This document shows positions 34,164-43,097 of a stretch of 64,000 nucleotides of DNA, piece after piece (positions within the stretch are counted from its first letter, which is position 1; each line of letters opens with the position of its first letter). Origin of the DNA: Pullichristensenella excrementipullorum (GTDB lineage Bacteria > Bacillota > Clostridia > Christensenellales > Aristaeellaceae); NCBI GenBank assembly GCA_018713365.1, contig DVOU01000026.1:1-64000 (forward strand), written 5' to 3'. The notes beneath the pieces were generated by a model, which was not told where the DNA came from, searched no databases, and saw only the letters and a list, made by a program, of their open reading frames with translations. Position numbers and translations under genes: made by a program.

Positions 34164-34186
34164 GGCGGGGGAGAACCGCCCTTTTT
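34163..34186 (+). terminator. Terminator after the 55-residue gene
   Basis: GGGCGG/CCGCCC stem with a 7-base loop followed by five T; it starts at the last base of the stop codon. Confidence 0.85.
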
Positions 34187-34249
34187 GCAGGCCAAATGTG
34201 ATGGTTTGATTAAATCGACGCCTTTTCGCCGCGATGCAGCCGGAAACGG

Positions 34250-34278
34250 TTGACTTTTGCACGAAGAGGCGCTATAAT
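34250..34278 (+). promoter_or_regulatory. Promoter of the metNIQ leader
   Basis: -35 TTGACT (34250-34255), -10 TATAAT (34273-34278), spacing 17. Transcription would begin near 34285, giving a leader of about 195 bases before metN. Confidence 0.85.
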
Positions 34279-34325
34279 ATGCACAACGTTCCCTTATACG
34301 GCATCTTACGAAGGAGGGTCCGGCG

Positions 34326-34379
34326 ATGAAGCAGTTTGCCATGCGAATGTCCAAGCGCGCAGGCTGCCTTCGCGTGTGA
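34326..34379 (+). CDS. Probable 17-residue leader peptide upstream of metNIQ
   Basis: An ATG seven bases after a perfect AGGAGGG opens MKQFAMRMSKRAGCLRV and then TGA. Three of 17 residues are Met and one is Cys, fitting sulfur amino-acid sensing. About 40 bases downstream is an intrinsic terminator and then metN. The set promoter, leader peptide, terminator, transporter is the layout of ribosome-mediated attenuation. No peptide of this sequence is known to me, and alternative RNA folds were not computed. Confidence 0.6.
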   Translation: MKQFAMRMSKRAGCLRV

Positions 34380-34421
34380 TCTTGTGGTGCCGGATATTCG
34401 CTGAGGAATCTGTGGATCTCT

Positions 34422-34451
34422 GCCGCTTCGCGATCATGCGGAGCGGCTTTT
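34422..34451 (+). terminator. Attenuator-type terminator before metN
   Basis: Ten-base-pair stem GCCGCTTCGC/GCGGAGCGGC (one G-U), 6-base loop, then TTTT. It lies between the leader peptide and metN, so it would stop transcription unless an alternative fold forms. CTTCGCG occurs both near 34359 and in the 5' arm, allowing competing pairing. Confidence 0.75.
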
Positions 34452-34479
34452 GTGTTGACCGGGAAAGGATGAACAGTTC

Positions 34480-35490
34480 GTGGCGCAACCATTGATCGAA
34501 TTGCGGGACTTAAAAAAGGTCTATCCCGTGCCGGGGGGCGAGGTCGTGGCCCTCGGCGGCGTGAGTTTGAAGATCGAAAAGGGCGAGATCTACGGCATCA
34601 TCGGCATGAGCGGCGCGGGCAAGTCCACGCTCATCCGCTGCATCAACCGTCTGGACACGCCTACCGACGGCCAGATCCTCATCGACGGCGAAAACATACT
34701 CGCCCTCAAGGGCAAGGAACTCATCCGCATGCGCCGCCGCGTGAGCATGATCTTCCAGCAGTTCAACCTGCTGATGCAAAAAACGGTGGCGCGCAACGTG
34801 CGCTATCCTCTGGAGATCGCCGGGGTGCCCAAGGCGCAGGCCAACCAGCGCGTGATGGAGCTTCTCAAGATCGTCGGCCTCGAGGACAAGGCGGACGCCT
34901 ATCCCGCCCAGCTCTCCGGCGGCCAGAAACAGCGCGTGGCCATTGCCCGCGCTCTGGCCAGCGACCCGGAAGTGCTTTTGTGCGACGAAGCCACCAGCGC
35001 CCTCGACCCCATGACCACCCAGTCCATCCTCGCCCTGCTCAAGGACATCAACGAGCGGTTGGGCATCACCGTGGTGGTCATCACCCACGAAATGGCCGTC
35101 ATCCGCCAGATCTGCACGCGCGTGGCCATCCTCGACGGCGGCCACATCGCCGAGGAGGGCAGCGTGGACGAGGTCTTCGTTCACACCCGCTCGGCGGCGG
35201 GCAAGCGCCTCTTTGGCATCCTCCCGGAGAATGATGAGGAAGACCGCCCGCCCGTGCCGGCGCTGCGCATCGTCTTTGACGGCGGCTTGGAGAACCAGCC
35301 CGTCATCGCCGATCTGGTCAAACAGTGCGACGTGGAGGTCAACATCCTCTCCGCCAATATCCGCCGCCTCAACGACAAGCCCTACGGCCAGATGCTCATC
35401 GAAATGCCGCGGGACGACGCCGCGCGGCGCAAGATCGTCGATTTCCTCAACGCCAAGGGCCTGACCGTCAAGGAGGTGTGGCCGCAATGA
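34480..35490 (+). CDS. metN: Methionine ABC transporter ATP-binding protein
   Basis: 336 residues from GTG 34480 after AAAGGA. Walker A GMSGAGKST is at about 42-50, signature LSGGQKQRVAIARAL, Walker B VLLCDEATSALD and the switch His in VVITHEMAV. The C-terminal 90 residues are the NIL/ACT-like domain (FDGGLENQPVIADLVKQC), which in MetN binds methionine and inhibits transport. That domain and the MetI and MetQ partners identify a D-methionine/L-methionine importer. Its stop overlaps metI (ATGA). Confidence 0.95.
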   Translation: MAQPLIELRDLKKVYPVPGGEVVALGGVSLKIEKGEIYGIIGMSGAGKSTLIRCINRLDTPTDGQILIDGENILALKGKELIRMRRRVSMIFQQFNLLMQKTVARNVRYPLEIAGVPKAQANQRVMELLKIVGLEDKADAYPAQLSGGQKQRVAIARALASDPEVLLCDEATSALDPMTTQSILALLKDINERLGITVVVITHEMAVIRQICTRVAILDGGHIAEEGSVDEVFVHTRSAAGKRLFGILPENDEEDRPPVPALRIVFDGGLENQPVIADLVKQCDVEVNILSANIRRLNDKPYGQMLIEMPRDDAARRKIVDFLNAKGLTVKEVWPQ

Positions 35491-36137
35491 ACTGGAACCA
35501 GATCTGGGAAGCGCTGGCGGAAACGCTGCAAATGACGCTGCCCTCCACGCTCATCAGCTACATCATCGGCCTGCCGCTGGGCGTTCTGCTCGTCATCACC
35601 CGGCGCGGCGGCATCCGTCCCATGCCCACGTTCAACGCCGTGGCCGGCGCCATCGTCAACTTTTTGCGCTCCATCCCCTTCATCATCCTTTTGGCCATGC
35701 TCTTCCCGGTGACGCGCGTGGTCATGGGCCGCGCCATCGGCACCGTCTCGGTGATCTTCCCCCTGACGGTGAGCGCCTTCCCCTACGTGGCGCGCATGGT
35801 GGAGGGCAGCTTCAACGAGGTGGACAACGGCATCATCGAAGCCGCGCAGTCCATGGGCTCAAGCACCTTCCAGATCGTGCGCAAGGTGCTCATCCCCGAA
35901 GCCATGCCCTCGCTGATCAACGGCTTCGCCATCTGCATGACCACCATCCTCGGCTACACTGCCATGGCCAGCGCTGCGGGCGGCGGCGGTCTGGGCGCTC
36001 TGGCCATCACCCGCGGCCTCAACCTCCGGCAGTACGACGTCATGTACGCGGCCAGCATCGTGCTGGTGATCCTCGTGCAGATCATCACCATGCTCGGCTC
36101 CTACTTCACCCGCAAGTTCGACCACCGCATCCGCTGA
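35487..36137 (+). CDS. metI: Methionine ABC transporter permease
   Basis: 216 residues, five membrane helices. The coupling loop FNEVDNGIIEAAQSMGSSTFQIVRKVLIPEAMPSLING holds the EAA motif that docks on MetN. The opening MNWNQIWEALAETLQMTLPST is typical of MetI. ATG at 35487 overlaps the metN stop by four bases. Length is as expected for the family. Confidence 0.95.
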   Translation: MNWNQIWEALAETLQMTLPSTLISYIIGLPLGVLLVITRRGGIRPMPTFNAVAGAIVNFLRSIPFIILLAMLFPVTRVVMGRAIGTVSVIFPLTVSAFPYVARMVEGSFNEVDNGIIEAAQSMGSSTFQIVRKVLIPEAMPSLINGFAICMTTILGYTAMASAAGGGGLGALAITRGLNLRQYDVMYAASIVLVILVQIITMLGSYFTRKFDHRIR

Positions 36138-36196
36138 AGGTCCCGGGCTGCGGCCCGACCCCATACCCGACCCCATTTTCAAAAGGAGGAGTCCCC

Positions 36197-37015
36197 ATGA
36201 AGAAACTGTTTGCCGCCCTGCTGGTGCTTGCGCTCGCCTTCACCGGCTGCGCCATGGCCGAGACGCTGTCCGTCATCGCCACGCCCAGCCCGCACGCGGA
36301 GGTCGTCCGCCTCATCGAGGAAGACCTTGCCGCCGCCGGCTATGAGCTGGAGCTGATCGAGGTCACGGACTACGTCACCGAGAACCCGGCCGTCGCCGGC
36401 GGAGACGTGATGATCAACTTCTTCCAGCACATCCCCTATCTGGACGGCTACAACGCCTCCGTCTCCGAGGAGGAGCAGCTCGCCGCCGTCATTCCCACCC
36501 ACTTTGAGCCCATGGGCATCTATCCCGGCACCAAGACCTCTCTGGACGAGATCGCCGAGGGCGACGCCATCGCCGTGCCCAACGACCCCACCAACATGAC
36601 CCGCGCCTTCCTGCTGCTGGCCGACGCCGGCCTCATCTCCGTGCCCGAGGGAACCACGCTGGAAAGCACCGTCACCCCGGACGACATCACCGGCGATCTC
36701 AACCCCAACGGCCTTGAGTTCTACGAGGCCAACGCGGAGCTGATCCCCGGCCTGCGCGGCGACGTGGCCTTCGCCATCATCAACGGCAACAACGCCGCCC
36801 TCGCCGGCCTCAACCCCAACACCGACGCCGCCTACGCCGAAACCGCGGAAAGCCTCGCCGGCCAGTCCTACGTCAACGTCTTCGCCGTCAAGCCGGAGAA
36901 TGCCGAGGCGGACTTCGTCAAGGCGCTGGAGAGCTGCGTCTACACCCAGAAGGTCTACGACCTCATCGTCGAGCGCGGCTTCGTGCCCACCTTCACCGTG
37001 GAGGCCGCGGAATAA
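36197..37015 (+). CDS. metQ: Methionine-binding lipoprotein
   Basis: 272 residues. The signal sequence ends in the lipobox FTGC (Cys18), so the protein is membrane-anchored. The NlpA/MetQ family pattern includes PHAEVV near residue 35, VTDYVTENPAVAGGDVMINFFQHIPYL and VPNDPTNMTRAFLLL. It delivers methionine to MetNI. AAAGGAGG precedes the start. The operon order metN-metI-metQ and the terminator after it make one transcription unit. Confidence 0.94.
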   Translation: MKKLFAALLVLALAFTGCAMAETLSVIATPSPHAEVVRLIEEDLAAAGYELELIEVTDYVTENPAVAGGDVMINFFQHIPYLDGYNASVSEEEQLAAVIPTHFEPMGIYPGTKTSLDEIAEGDAIAVPNDPTNMTRAFLLLADAGLISVPEGTTLESTVTPDDITGDLNPNGLEFYEANAELIPGLRGDVAFAIINGNNAALAGLNPNTDAAYAETAESLAGQSYVNVFAVKPENAEADFVKALESCVYTQKVYDLIVERGFVPTFTVEAAE

Positions 37016-37031
37016 GCCGTCAACGCCCCAA

Positions 37032-37064
37032 CGCCTGCCCGATGCCGTCGGGCGGGCGTATTTT
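37032..37064 (+). terminator. Terminator of metNIQ
   Basis: 11-base-pair stem CGCCTGCCCGA/TCGGGCGGGCG, then TATTTT. Confidence 0.85.
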
Positions 37065-37131
37065 CGTGGCGGACTGCCCTGCAATGAATGTGTAATTTGC
37101 GTTAAATTCTGCATGATTTGTTATTTATTTG

Positions 37132-37160
37132 TTGCGAAACACGTTCGTTTCGCGTATAAT
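37132..37160 (+). promoter_or_regulatory. pfkA promoter with palindrome in the spacer
   Basis: -35 TTGCGA (37132-37137) and -10 TATAAT (37155-37160), spacing 17. GCGAAAC (37134-37140) and GTTTCGC (37147-37153) form a perfect inverted repeat with a 6-base gap that overlaps the -35 and spacer: a likely repressor site. Confidence 0.75.
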
Positions 37161-37220
37161 AGACGTATTGAAAAATGTTGAATATCCAACCGGCACATCT
37201 TGAGAGGAGCGTGACCCCGA

Positions 37221-38294
37221 ATGAAACGGATCGGACTTCTGACCAGCGGCGGCGACTGCCAGGCGCTCAACGCCACCATGCGCGGCGTGGTAAAGGGCCT
37301 GAGCCACAACCTCACCGAGCTTGAGGTCTACGGCTTCATGGACGGCTACAAGGGCCTGATCTATGGCGACTACCGCATGCTGACCTCGCGCGACTTTTCC
37401 GGCATCCTCACCAGGGGCGGCACCATATTGGGCACCTCCCGCCAGCCCTTCAAGATGATGCGCGTGCCGGACGAAAAGGGCCTGGACAAGGTCGAGGCCA
37501 TGAAGCAGAACTACTACAAGCTGCGTCTTGATTGTCTGGTCATCCTCGGCGGCAACGGCACGCAGAAGACGGCCAACCTCTTGCGCGAAGAGGGCCTCAA
37601 TATCATCCACCTGCCCAAGACCATCGACAACGACATCTACGGCACCGACATGACCTTCGGCTTCCAGAGCGCCGTGGACATCGCCACCGAGGCCATCGAC
37701 TACATCCACACCACCGCCGCCTCGCACAACCGCGTGTTCATCGTCGAGATCATGGGCCACAAGGTCGGCTGGCTGACGCTGCACGCGGGCATCGCCGGCG
37801 GCGCGGACATCATCCTCATCCCCGAGATCCCCTACGACATCGACAAGATCATCGAAGCCATCCAGCACCGCTCCAAGGAGGGCAAGGGCTTCACCATCCT
37901 CGCCGTGGCCGAGGGCGCCATCTCCAAGGAGGACGCCGCCCTTTCCAAGAAGGACCTCAAGGAAAAGCAGGCCGACTACAAGTACCCCTCCGTCTCCTAC
38001 GAGATCGCCGAAAAGATCGCCAAGAAGACCGGCATCGAGATCCGCGTCACCGTGCCGGGCCACATGCAGCGCGGCGGCAGCCCCTGCCCGTACGACCGCG
38101 TGCTTTCCACCCGCCTGGGCGCGGAGGCCGCCAACCTCATCCTCAAGGACCAGTACGGCTACATGGTGGGCATCATCAACGGCAAGGTCAAGAAAGTGCC
38201 GCTGGGCGAAGTGGCCGGCAAATTGAAGGGCGTTTCGCCGGACGATCAGCTCATCCAGCACGCCAAGCTCATCGGCATCAGCTTCGGCGACTGA
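37221..38294 (+). CDS. pfkA: 6-phosphofructokinase, probably ATP-dependent (group III-like)
   Basis: 357 residues. LTSGGDCQALNATMRGVV at 8-25 is the PFK start; GGNGT is at 110-114 and PKTIDNDIYGTDMTFGFQSA at 132-151. Gly in GGNGT goes with ATP use, while Lys in PKTIDND is normal for PPi enzymes; the Gly/Lys pair is known from ATP-using group III PFKs of actinobacteria. So ATP is more likely, though mixed use is possible. This is the second PFK in 11 kb, complementing the PPi-type one. It has its own promoter and terminator. Confidence 0.88.
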   Translation: MKRIGLLTSGGDCQALNATMRGVVKGLSHNLTELEVYGFMDGYKGLIYGDYRMLTSRDFSGILTRGGTILGTSRQPFKMMRVPDEKGLDKVEAMKQNYYKLRLDCLVILGGNGTQKTANLLREEGLNIIHLPKTIDNDIYGTDMTFGFQSAVDIATEAIDYIHTTAASHNRVFIVEIMGHKVGWLTLHAGIAGGADIILIPEIPYDIDKIIEAIQHRSKEGKGFTILAVAEGAISKEDAALSKKDLKEKQADYKYPSVSYEIAEKIAKKTGIEIRVTVPGHMQRGGSPCPYDRVLSTRLGAEAANLILKDQYGYMVGIINGKVKKVPLGEVAGKLKGVSPDDQLIQHAKLIGISFGD

Positions 38295-38302
38295 CGGCGC
38301 GA

Positions 38303-38332
38303 AACAGGCGGGAGTGTGTTCCTGCCTGTTTT
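38303..38332 (+). terminator. Terminator of pfkA
   Basis: AACAGGC-GGA / TCC-TGCCTGTT stem followed by T-rich sequence. Confidence 0.7.
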
Positions 38333-38459
38333 CGTCGCAACGCGGTCATATTTTCTTCACGAAACTGTTGAGTCATCAAGACATCTGCGCGCGGGCGCTG
38401 TGCTACAATAAAGCAGGCGCCCCGCGCGCGGATACCAAAGTAAGACCAGGGGGATAGGC

Positions 38460-40577
38460 ATGGCAGGTTTTTCCTACACACAAAATCGCGAGCTTTCATG
38501 GCTGAAATTCAACGAGCGCGTGCTGGAGGAGGCGTATGCCGAAGAAGTGCCGCTCTATGAACGGCTGAAGTTCATCGCCATCTTCACCAGCAATCTGGAC
38601 GAGTTCTTCATGGTGCGCGTGGGCAGCCTCTACGATATGTCCCTCGACGGGGACGATCAGATCGACAACAAGACCGGGCTGTCCCCCTCGCAGCAATTGG
38701 AGCGCATCTACCACGCCGTGGAACCGCTCTACAAAAAGCGCGACCGCTACTTCCGCGAGGTGGAAAACGCCCTGCGCGCCTATGGCATCGCCGACTTGAG
38801 CATCGACGAACTCAAGGGCGACGACGCCGTGTTCGTCTACGATTACTGGCGCTCCTGCGTGCTGCCGGTGCTTTCGCCGCAGATCGTGGACGATCACCAT
38901 CCCTTCCCCTTCGTGGCCAACAAGGTGCCCCATGTGGCGGTGGAGCTGCAAAAGAAAAAGCGCACCATCATGGGCCTGATCCCCATGCCCGCGGCGCTGC
39001 CCTCGCTGCTGTTTTTGCCGGGGCAGGGCATCCGCTACGTGCATCTGGAAGAGGTCATCTGCCGCTATGCCGAAGAAGCGTTCCCCGCCTACCCGGTGCT
39101 GTCGCGCAATATCTTCTGCGTCACCCGCAACGCCGACATCAGCCCCGAGGACGAGGAGTTCGCCCCCGCCGGCGATTTCCGTGAGAAAATGAAAAAGCTC
39201 GTCAAGCAGCGCTCGCGCCTCGCGCCCGTGCGCCTGGAGTGCGCGCAGCTGCTCAACGACTTCTTCTTCGGCATCCTCTCGGAAAAGCTCGGCCTCACGC
39301 GGGCGCAGATCTACGCCACCGAAGCGCCCTTCACCATGAGCTACGTCTACGGTCTCAGCCAGAAGTTCGATGAGGACATGGAAAAGCGCCTCTGCTACCG
39401 GCCCTTCACGCCGCAGCTCGTGCGCGGCAGCCTCTTCGAGTTCCCCCGTGGGCGGGACGTGCTTCTGTCCTATCCCTACGAGAGCATGCAGCCGTTTTTG
39501 CGCCTCGTGCGCCGCGCCGCCAACGATCCCGGCGTCACCTCCATCCAGATCACCATCTACCGCCTGGCCAAGGAAGCCAAGCTGATCGACTCCCTTTGCC
39601 TGGCGGCGGAAAACGGCAAGGAAGTGCTGGTGCTCATCGAGCTGCGCGCCCGCTTTGACGAGCAGAACAACATCGACTGGTCCGAGCGTCTGGAAACGGC
39701 GGGCTGCCGCGTCATCTACGGCTTTGAGGGCTTCAAGGTCCACTCCAAGGTCTGCCTCATCACCCGTCTGGAACACGGCAACCCCCGCTACGTCACCCAG
39801 ATCGCCACCGGCAACTACAACGAAAAGACCGCCGCCCAGTACACCGACCTTTCCCTCATCACCGCCGACCAGAACATCGGCCACGACGCCGCCGAGTTCT
39901 TCCGCAACATGGCCATCGGCAATCTGGAAGAGGAGTACAAAACGCTGATGGTCGCCCCCCGCTGCATGAAGAGCCGCATCATGGAGCTGATCGACGAGGA
40001 GATTAAAAAGGGCAGGGACGGCCAGATCATCTTCAAGGTCAACTCCGTCACCGATCTGGAGGTCATCAACAAACTGTCCGAGGCTTCCTGCGCCGGTGTG
40101 CGCATCATGATGCTGGTGCGCGGCATCTGCTGCCTGTTGCCGGGCGTGCCGGGCTACACGGAGAATATCCGCGTGTTCAGCATCGTCGGCCGCTATCTGG
40201 AACATTCGCGCATTTACAGCTTCGGCGCCGGCTCGGAGCAGAAGCTCTACATCTCCTCCGCCGACCTGATGACGCGCAACATGCAGCGCCGCGTGGAAGT
40301 GGCCGTGCCCATCTACGCGCCCCACATCCGCGAGCGCGTCAACCACATTCTCGACATTTACTTCCGCGACACCGCCAAGGCTCGCGAACTCAAGAGCGAC
40401 GGCAACTACGAGCGCTTCCCGGATTACAGGACCGGCCTGAGCGCGCAGGAGCAGTTCATGGCCGAGGCGCTGGAAAACGCCGACACCGAAAAGCCGCGCG
40501 GCGAGGGTTGGCTGCACCGCAAGGTGCGCGAGAAGGTCACGCGCTGGTACCGCTCCCTGACCAGCGATCTGGACTAG
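38460..40577 (+). CDS. ppk1: Polyphosphate kinase 1
   Basis: 705 residues, the usual PPK1 length. N-terminal domain YTQNRELSWLKFNERVLEEA, then the core with the phosphorylated His428 in KVHSKVCLI and the second conserved His582 in LEHSRIYSFG. IATGNYNEKTAAQYTDLSL is a further hallmark. It builds inorganic polyphosphate from ATP, with roles in stress and phosphate storage. Start ATG behind AGGGGGAT. TACAAT (38403-38408) is the probable -10. It is not next to ppx or pst genes here. Confidence 0.97.
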   Translation: MAGFSYTQNRELSWLKFNERVLEEAYAEEVPLYERLKFIAIFTSNLDEFFMVRVGSLYDMSLDGDDQIDNKTGLSPSQQLERIYHAVEPLYKKRDRYFREVENALRAYGIADLSIDELKGDDAVFVYDYWRSCVLPVLSPQIVDDHHPFPFVANKVPHVAVELQKKKRTIMGLIPMPAALPSLLFLPGQGIRYVHLEEVICRYAEEAFPAYPVLSRNIFCVTRNADISPEDEEFAPAGDFREKMKKLVKQRSRLAPVRLECAQLLNDFFFGILSEKLGLTRAQIYATEAPFTMSYVYGLSQKFDEDMEKRLCYRPFTPQLVRGSLFEFPRGRDVLLSYPYESMQPFLRLVRRAANDPGVTSIQITIYRLAKEAKLIDSLCLAAENGKEVLVLIELRARFDEQNNIDWSERLETAGCRVIYGFEGFKVHSKVCLITRLEHGNPRYVTQIATGNYNEKTAAQYTDLSLITADQNIGHDAAEFFRNMAIGNLEEEYKTLMVAPRCMKSRIMELIDEEIKKGRDGQIIFKVNSVTDLEVINKLSEASCAGVRIMMLVRGICCLLPGVPGYTENIRVFSIVGRYLEHSRIYSFGAGSEQKLYISSADLMTRNMQRRVEVAVPIYAPHIRERVNHILDIYFRDTAKARELKSDGNYERFPDYRTGLSAQEQFMAEALENADTEKPRGEGWLHRKVREKVTRWYRSLTSDLD

Positions 40578-40588
40578 GGCAGAAAGAA

Positions 40589-40617
40589 AGCGCCTCCGCT
40601 TGCCGGGGGCGCTTTTG
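40589..40617. terminator. Bidirectional terminator between ppk1 and the XRE gene
   Basis: AGCGCC/GGCGCT outer arms with a GC-rich interior, followed by TTTT on the plus strand and AAAG on the left side, serving two convergent genes. Confidence 0.7.
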
Positions 40618-40627
40618 CGCGCGATTC

Positions 40628-41599
40628 TCACCGCCGCCAGTTGAGCGCCGCCGAAAGCGCCGCGAACAGCAGCGCCGCCGCCGGCCAGATCACCCAGGTG
40701 TAGTGCCAGCCGCCGCTCAAAAAGCTCCACAGCAGGTAGGCGGCCACCACCACCGGCCAGTAGACGCCGCCCAGCCGCTCGTTGCGGCGTTCGTTTTCAA
40801 GGGCGGTGGCGGTGAAGTCACCCTCGCGCAGCAGACGGTCGAAGCTGCCCTTGACCACGCAGCCGTCCACCAGCAGATACACGCCCGCGCCCGCCAGGAT
40901 GAGCAGCAGTGCCACCAGCATTGGCAGCGCGTATTCGGGCGCGCCCAGCACCCCGGCGACGATCAGCGGCAGCGCCGAGAGGATGCACAGCGTCACGCCC
41001 GCCGCCATGCGCAGCGCAAAGGGACGCTCATAGGCCGCGGCGCGCTCGCGCACCATGCCTTCCACGCCGTATTCCAGATCAAATGAACCGCCGTCCAGAT
41101 GCGCGTAACGCCGCATGCGCATGCCGCTCAAAATGAACATCGCGACCGCGATGGCGACGAGTACGAACAAAACGCCCATGCCAGCGCCGGCAGCCGCGCC
41201 GTCAGAAATGACCAGATACGGGTTCGGCTCCGTCAGTCCGGCCAGAAAGATCAGCGCAGCGGGGGAGAGGATGCACAGAAACACGCCACGGGCGATCTGC
41301 CGCGCCTGCGCGCGCTTGTCGCGCAGAAAGTCGTTGGCCTCGGCAAGCGTCACGCGGCGCTCGCCGGGCGCGTCGTCCTCGCGGGTGAACTCCACGTCCT
41401 CCATATCATCCTTCAACAGATAATCCGTGGAGACCCCGAAGATGCGCGAAAGCTCGAGGATCTTGCCTATGTCCGGGATGCTCGCCGCGCTCTCCCACTT
41501 GGAGACCGATTGGCGCGACACGCCCGCCTTCTCCGCCAGTTCCTCCTGCGACCAGCCGTTTCTGCGCCGCAGCGCCAACACCTTTTCCGCAAAGATCAT
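40628..41599 (-). CDS. XRE-type regulator with membrane domain
   Basis: 323 residues; ATG at 41599 lies six bases after GGAGGT. Residues 1-65 are a Cro/C1-type helix-turn-helix (LALRRRNGWSQEELAEKAGVSRQSVSKWES is split by the turn at about 15-30). A charged linker follows, then about six membrane helices in three pairs (about 98-118, 130-155, 190-212, 218-242, 275-320). This domain order is common in clostridial XRE regulators that seem to sense membrane or envelope state. Targets unknown. The 288-base gap upstream to lplA holds the lplA promoter and a GCGCGC-rich inverted stretch near 41680. Confidence 0.82.
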   Translation of the reverse strand: MIFAEKVLALRRRNGWSQEELAEKAGVSRQSVSKWESAASIPDIGKILELSRIFGVSTDYLLKDDMEDVEFTREDDAPGERRVTLAEANDFLRDKRAQARQIARGVFLCILSPAALIFLAGLTEPNPYLVISDGAAAGAGMGVLFVLVAIAVAMFILSGMRMRRYAHLDGGSFDLEYGVEGMVRERAAAYERPFALRMAAGVTLCILSALPLIVAGVLGAPEYALPMLVALLLILAGAGVYLLVDGCVVKGSFDRLLREGDFTATALENERRNERLGGVYWPVVVAAYLLWSFLSGGWHYTWVIWPAAALLFAALSAALNWRR

Positions 41600-41808
41600 A
41601 TCCATACCTCCTTCTTGCTGCCGGCGGCGCCGGCCTGTGGATACAGGATAGCAAAACGCGCGGTTGCAGGCCAGCAAGCGCGCTTGACAATTGCGCGCGC
41701 GGCGGTTGCAAATGGCGTTTTTTCTCGCCGGATCGGGGAGTTACCCTATCATCATACATGCGCGGGCGGCGCAAATCAATATGAACCATGTTATCTCTGC
41801 TGCAAGCC

Positions 41809-41837
41809 TTGCGCGCCGGGAAAAAATGGCCTATAAT
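41809..41837 (+). promoter_or_regulatory. Promoter of lplA
   Basis: -35 TTGCGC (41809-41814), -10 TATAAT (41832-41837), spacing 17. Confidence 0.65.
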
Positions 41838-41887
41838 GGTCTGGAAGCCGCTCCCCGTCCAAACGGGGCGGCGGGATGGGAGAACGC

Positions 41888-42859
41888 ATGAAGAATTACC
41901 TCTACATATCTACATCCGGCGACGGCTGGGAAAACCTCGGCACGGACGAGTGGTTTCTCGAACACATCGCCCCGGACGAAATGGCGCTGTACTTCTACAT
42001 CAACGACAACGCCGTCATTTTGGGCCGCAATCAGAACCCCTGGGCCGAGTGCGACCTCGCCGCCATGGAGCGCGACCATGTGCAGCTCGTGCGCCGCATC
42101 ACCGGCGGCGGCGCGGTCTACCACGACCGCGGCAATTTGAACTTTTCCTTCATCGCCGGCTCCGAGCGCTACGATCAGGACAGGCAGCTGCGCCTCATCC
42201 TCGAAGCCGTGCGCGCGCTGGGCATCCCCTGCGAGGCCACCGGCCGCAACGACCTCGCCGTGGAGGGCCGCAAGTTCTCCGGCAACGCCTTCTGCAAGCG
42301 CAGCAAAGTCCAGCAGCACCACGGCACGCTGCTCATCGCTTCCGACCTCGATCAGTTGCAGAAGTACCTGCGCGTCGATCCGCGCAAGCTGCGCTCCAAG
42401 GGCACCAAGTCCGTGCGCTCCCGCGTCTGCAATTTGAGCGACTTTCTGCCCGGCCTGCGCGTGGAGGCGCTGCTCGAGGCGCTGAAAGACGCCTTCGCGC
42501 GCGAATACGGCGCGTATGAAGCGCTGCAAACGGAGGCCCTGCCCTGGGCGGACATCCGCCCCTACATCGAAAAGCACGCCTCGTGGGATTGGCGGCTGGG
42601 CGAAACGCCGAAGTTCGATCTCGAAGTGGAAGAGCGCTTCCCATGGGGCAATGCGCAGCTGCTCTTCACCCTGCGCCACACGCGGGTGGAGGATGTGCGC
42701 GTCTTCACCGACGCGCTGGATACCGAGCTTGCCGACGACATCCGCGCCCGCCTGCTCGGCTGCCGCTTCGGCTCCGAACCGCTTGCGCAGGCGCTGGAAA
42801 GTTCGGACAAGCCGCAAACGCGCGAGGTGGCCGCGTTCCTCCGCGCGCAGGCGCTGTAA
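41888..42859 (+). CDS. lplA: Lipoate-protein ligase A
   Basis: 323 residues from ATG 41888. The lipoyl-AMP site VRRITGGGAVYHDRGNLNFSF is split here at about 73-92, with GRNDLAVEGRKFSGNAF carrying the catalytic Lys. The C-terminal 90 residues are the accessory domain (WRLGETPKFDLEVEERFPWG). It uses scavenged lipoate and ATP to modify lipoyl domains such as GcvH or E2 proteins. No lipoyl protein is in the window. Confidence 0.93.
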   Translation: MKNYLYISTSGDGWENLGTDEWFLEHIAPDEMALYFYINDNAVILGRNQNPWAECDLAAMERDHVQLVRRITGGGAVYHDRGNLNFSFIAGSERYDQDRQLRLILEAVRALGIPCEATGRNDLAVEGRKFSGNAFCKRSKVQQHHGTLLIASDLDQLQKYLRVDPRKLRSKGTKSVRSRVCNLSDFLPGLRVEALLEALKDAFAREYGAYEALQTEALPWADIRPYIEKHASWDWRLGETPKFDLEVEERFPWGNAQLLFTLRHTRVEDVRVFTDALDTELADDIRARLLGCRFGSEPLAQALESSDKPQTREVAAFLRAQAL

Positions 42860-43097
42860 GAGGGCCGGAGTCGAAATCTCCCCGACTGCGCTTTTCATAG
42901 CATCGCCGTCCGCCTCCGCGCAAGGGCGGGAATTGAAATGGCAATGAATTTGCAATGTCATCTTCCGGCATCGGGTTCGCCCTTACGCGAGGTCAGGAAA
43001 GATACGCGCCGACGGCCTGTTGAAGTCCGGCCATCCGCTCCGCAAGGCGCTCGCAGGGGGGGTGGGCGTGCCGCCCCGTTCCGCGACAAATGCCGCA

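Noticed and set aside
34285..34480. SAM riboswitch or methionine T-box before metN
   Set aside because: Neither the SAM-I core nor the T-box GGTACCGCG element is present; the leader peptide and terminator explain the region better.
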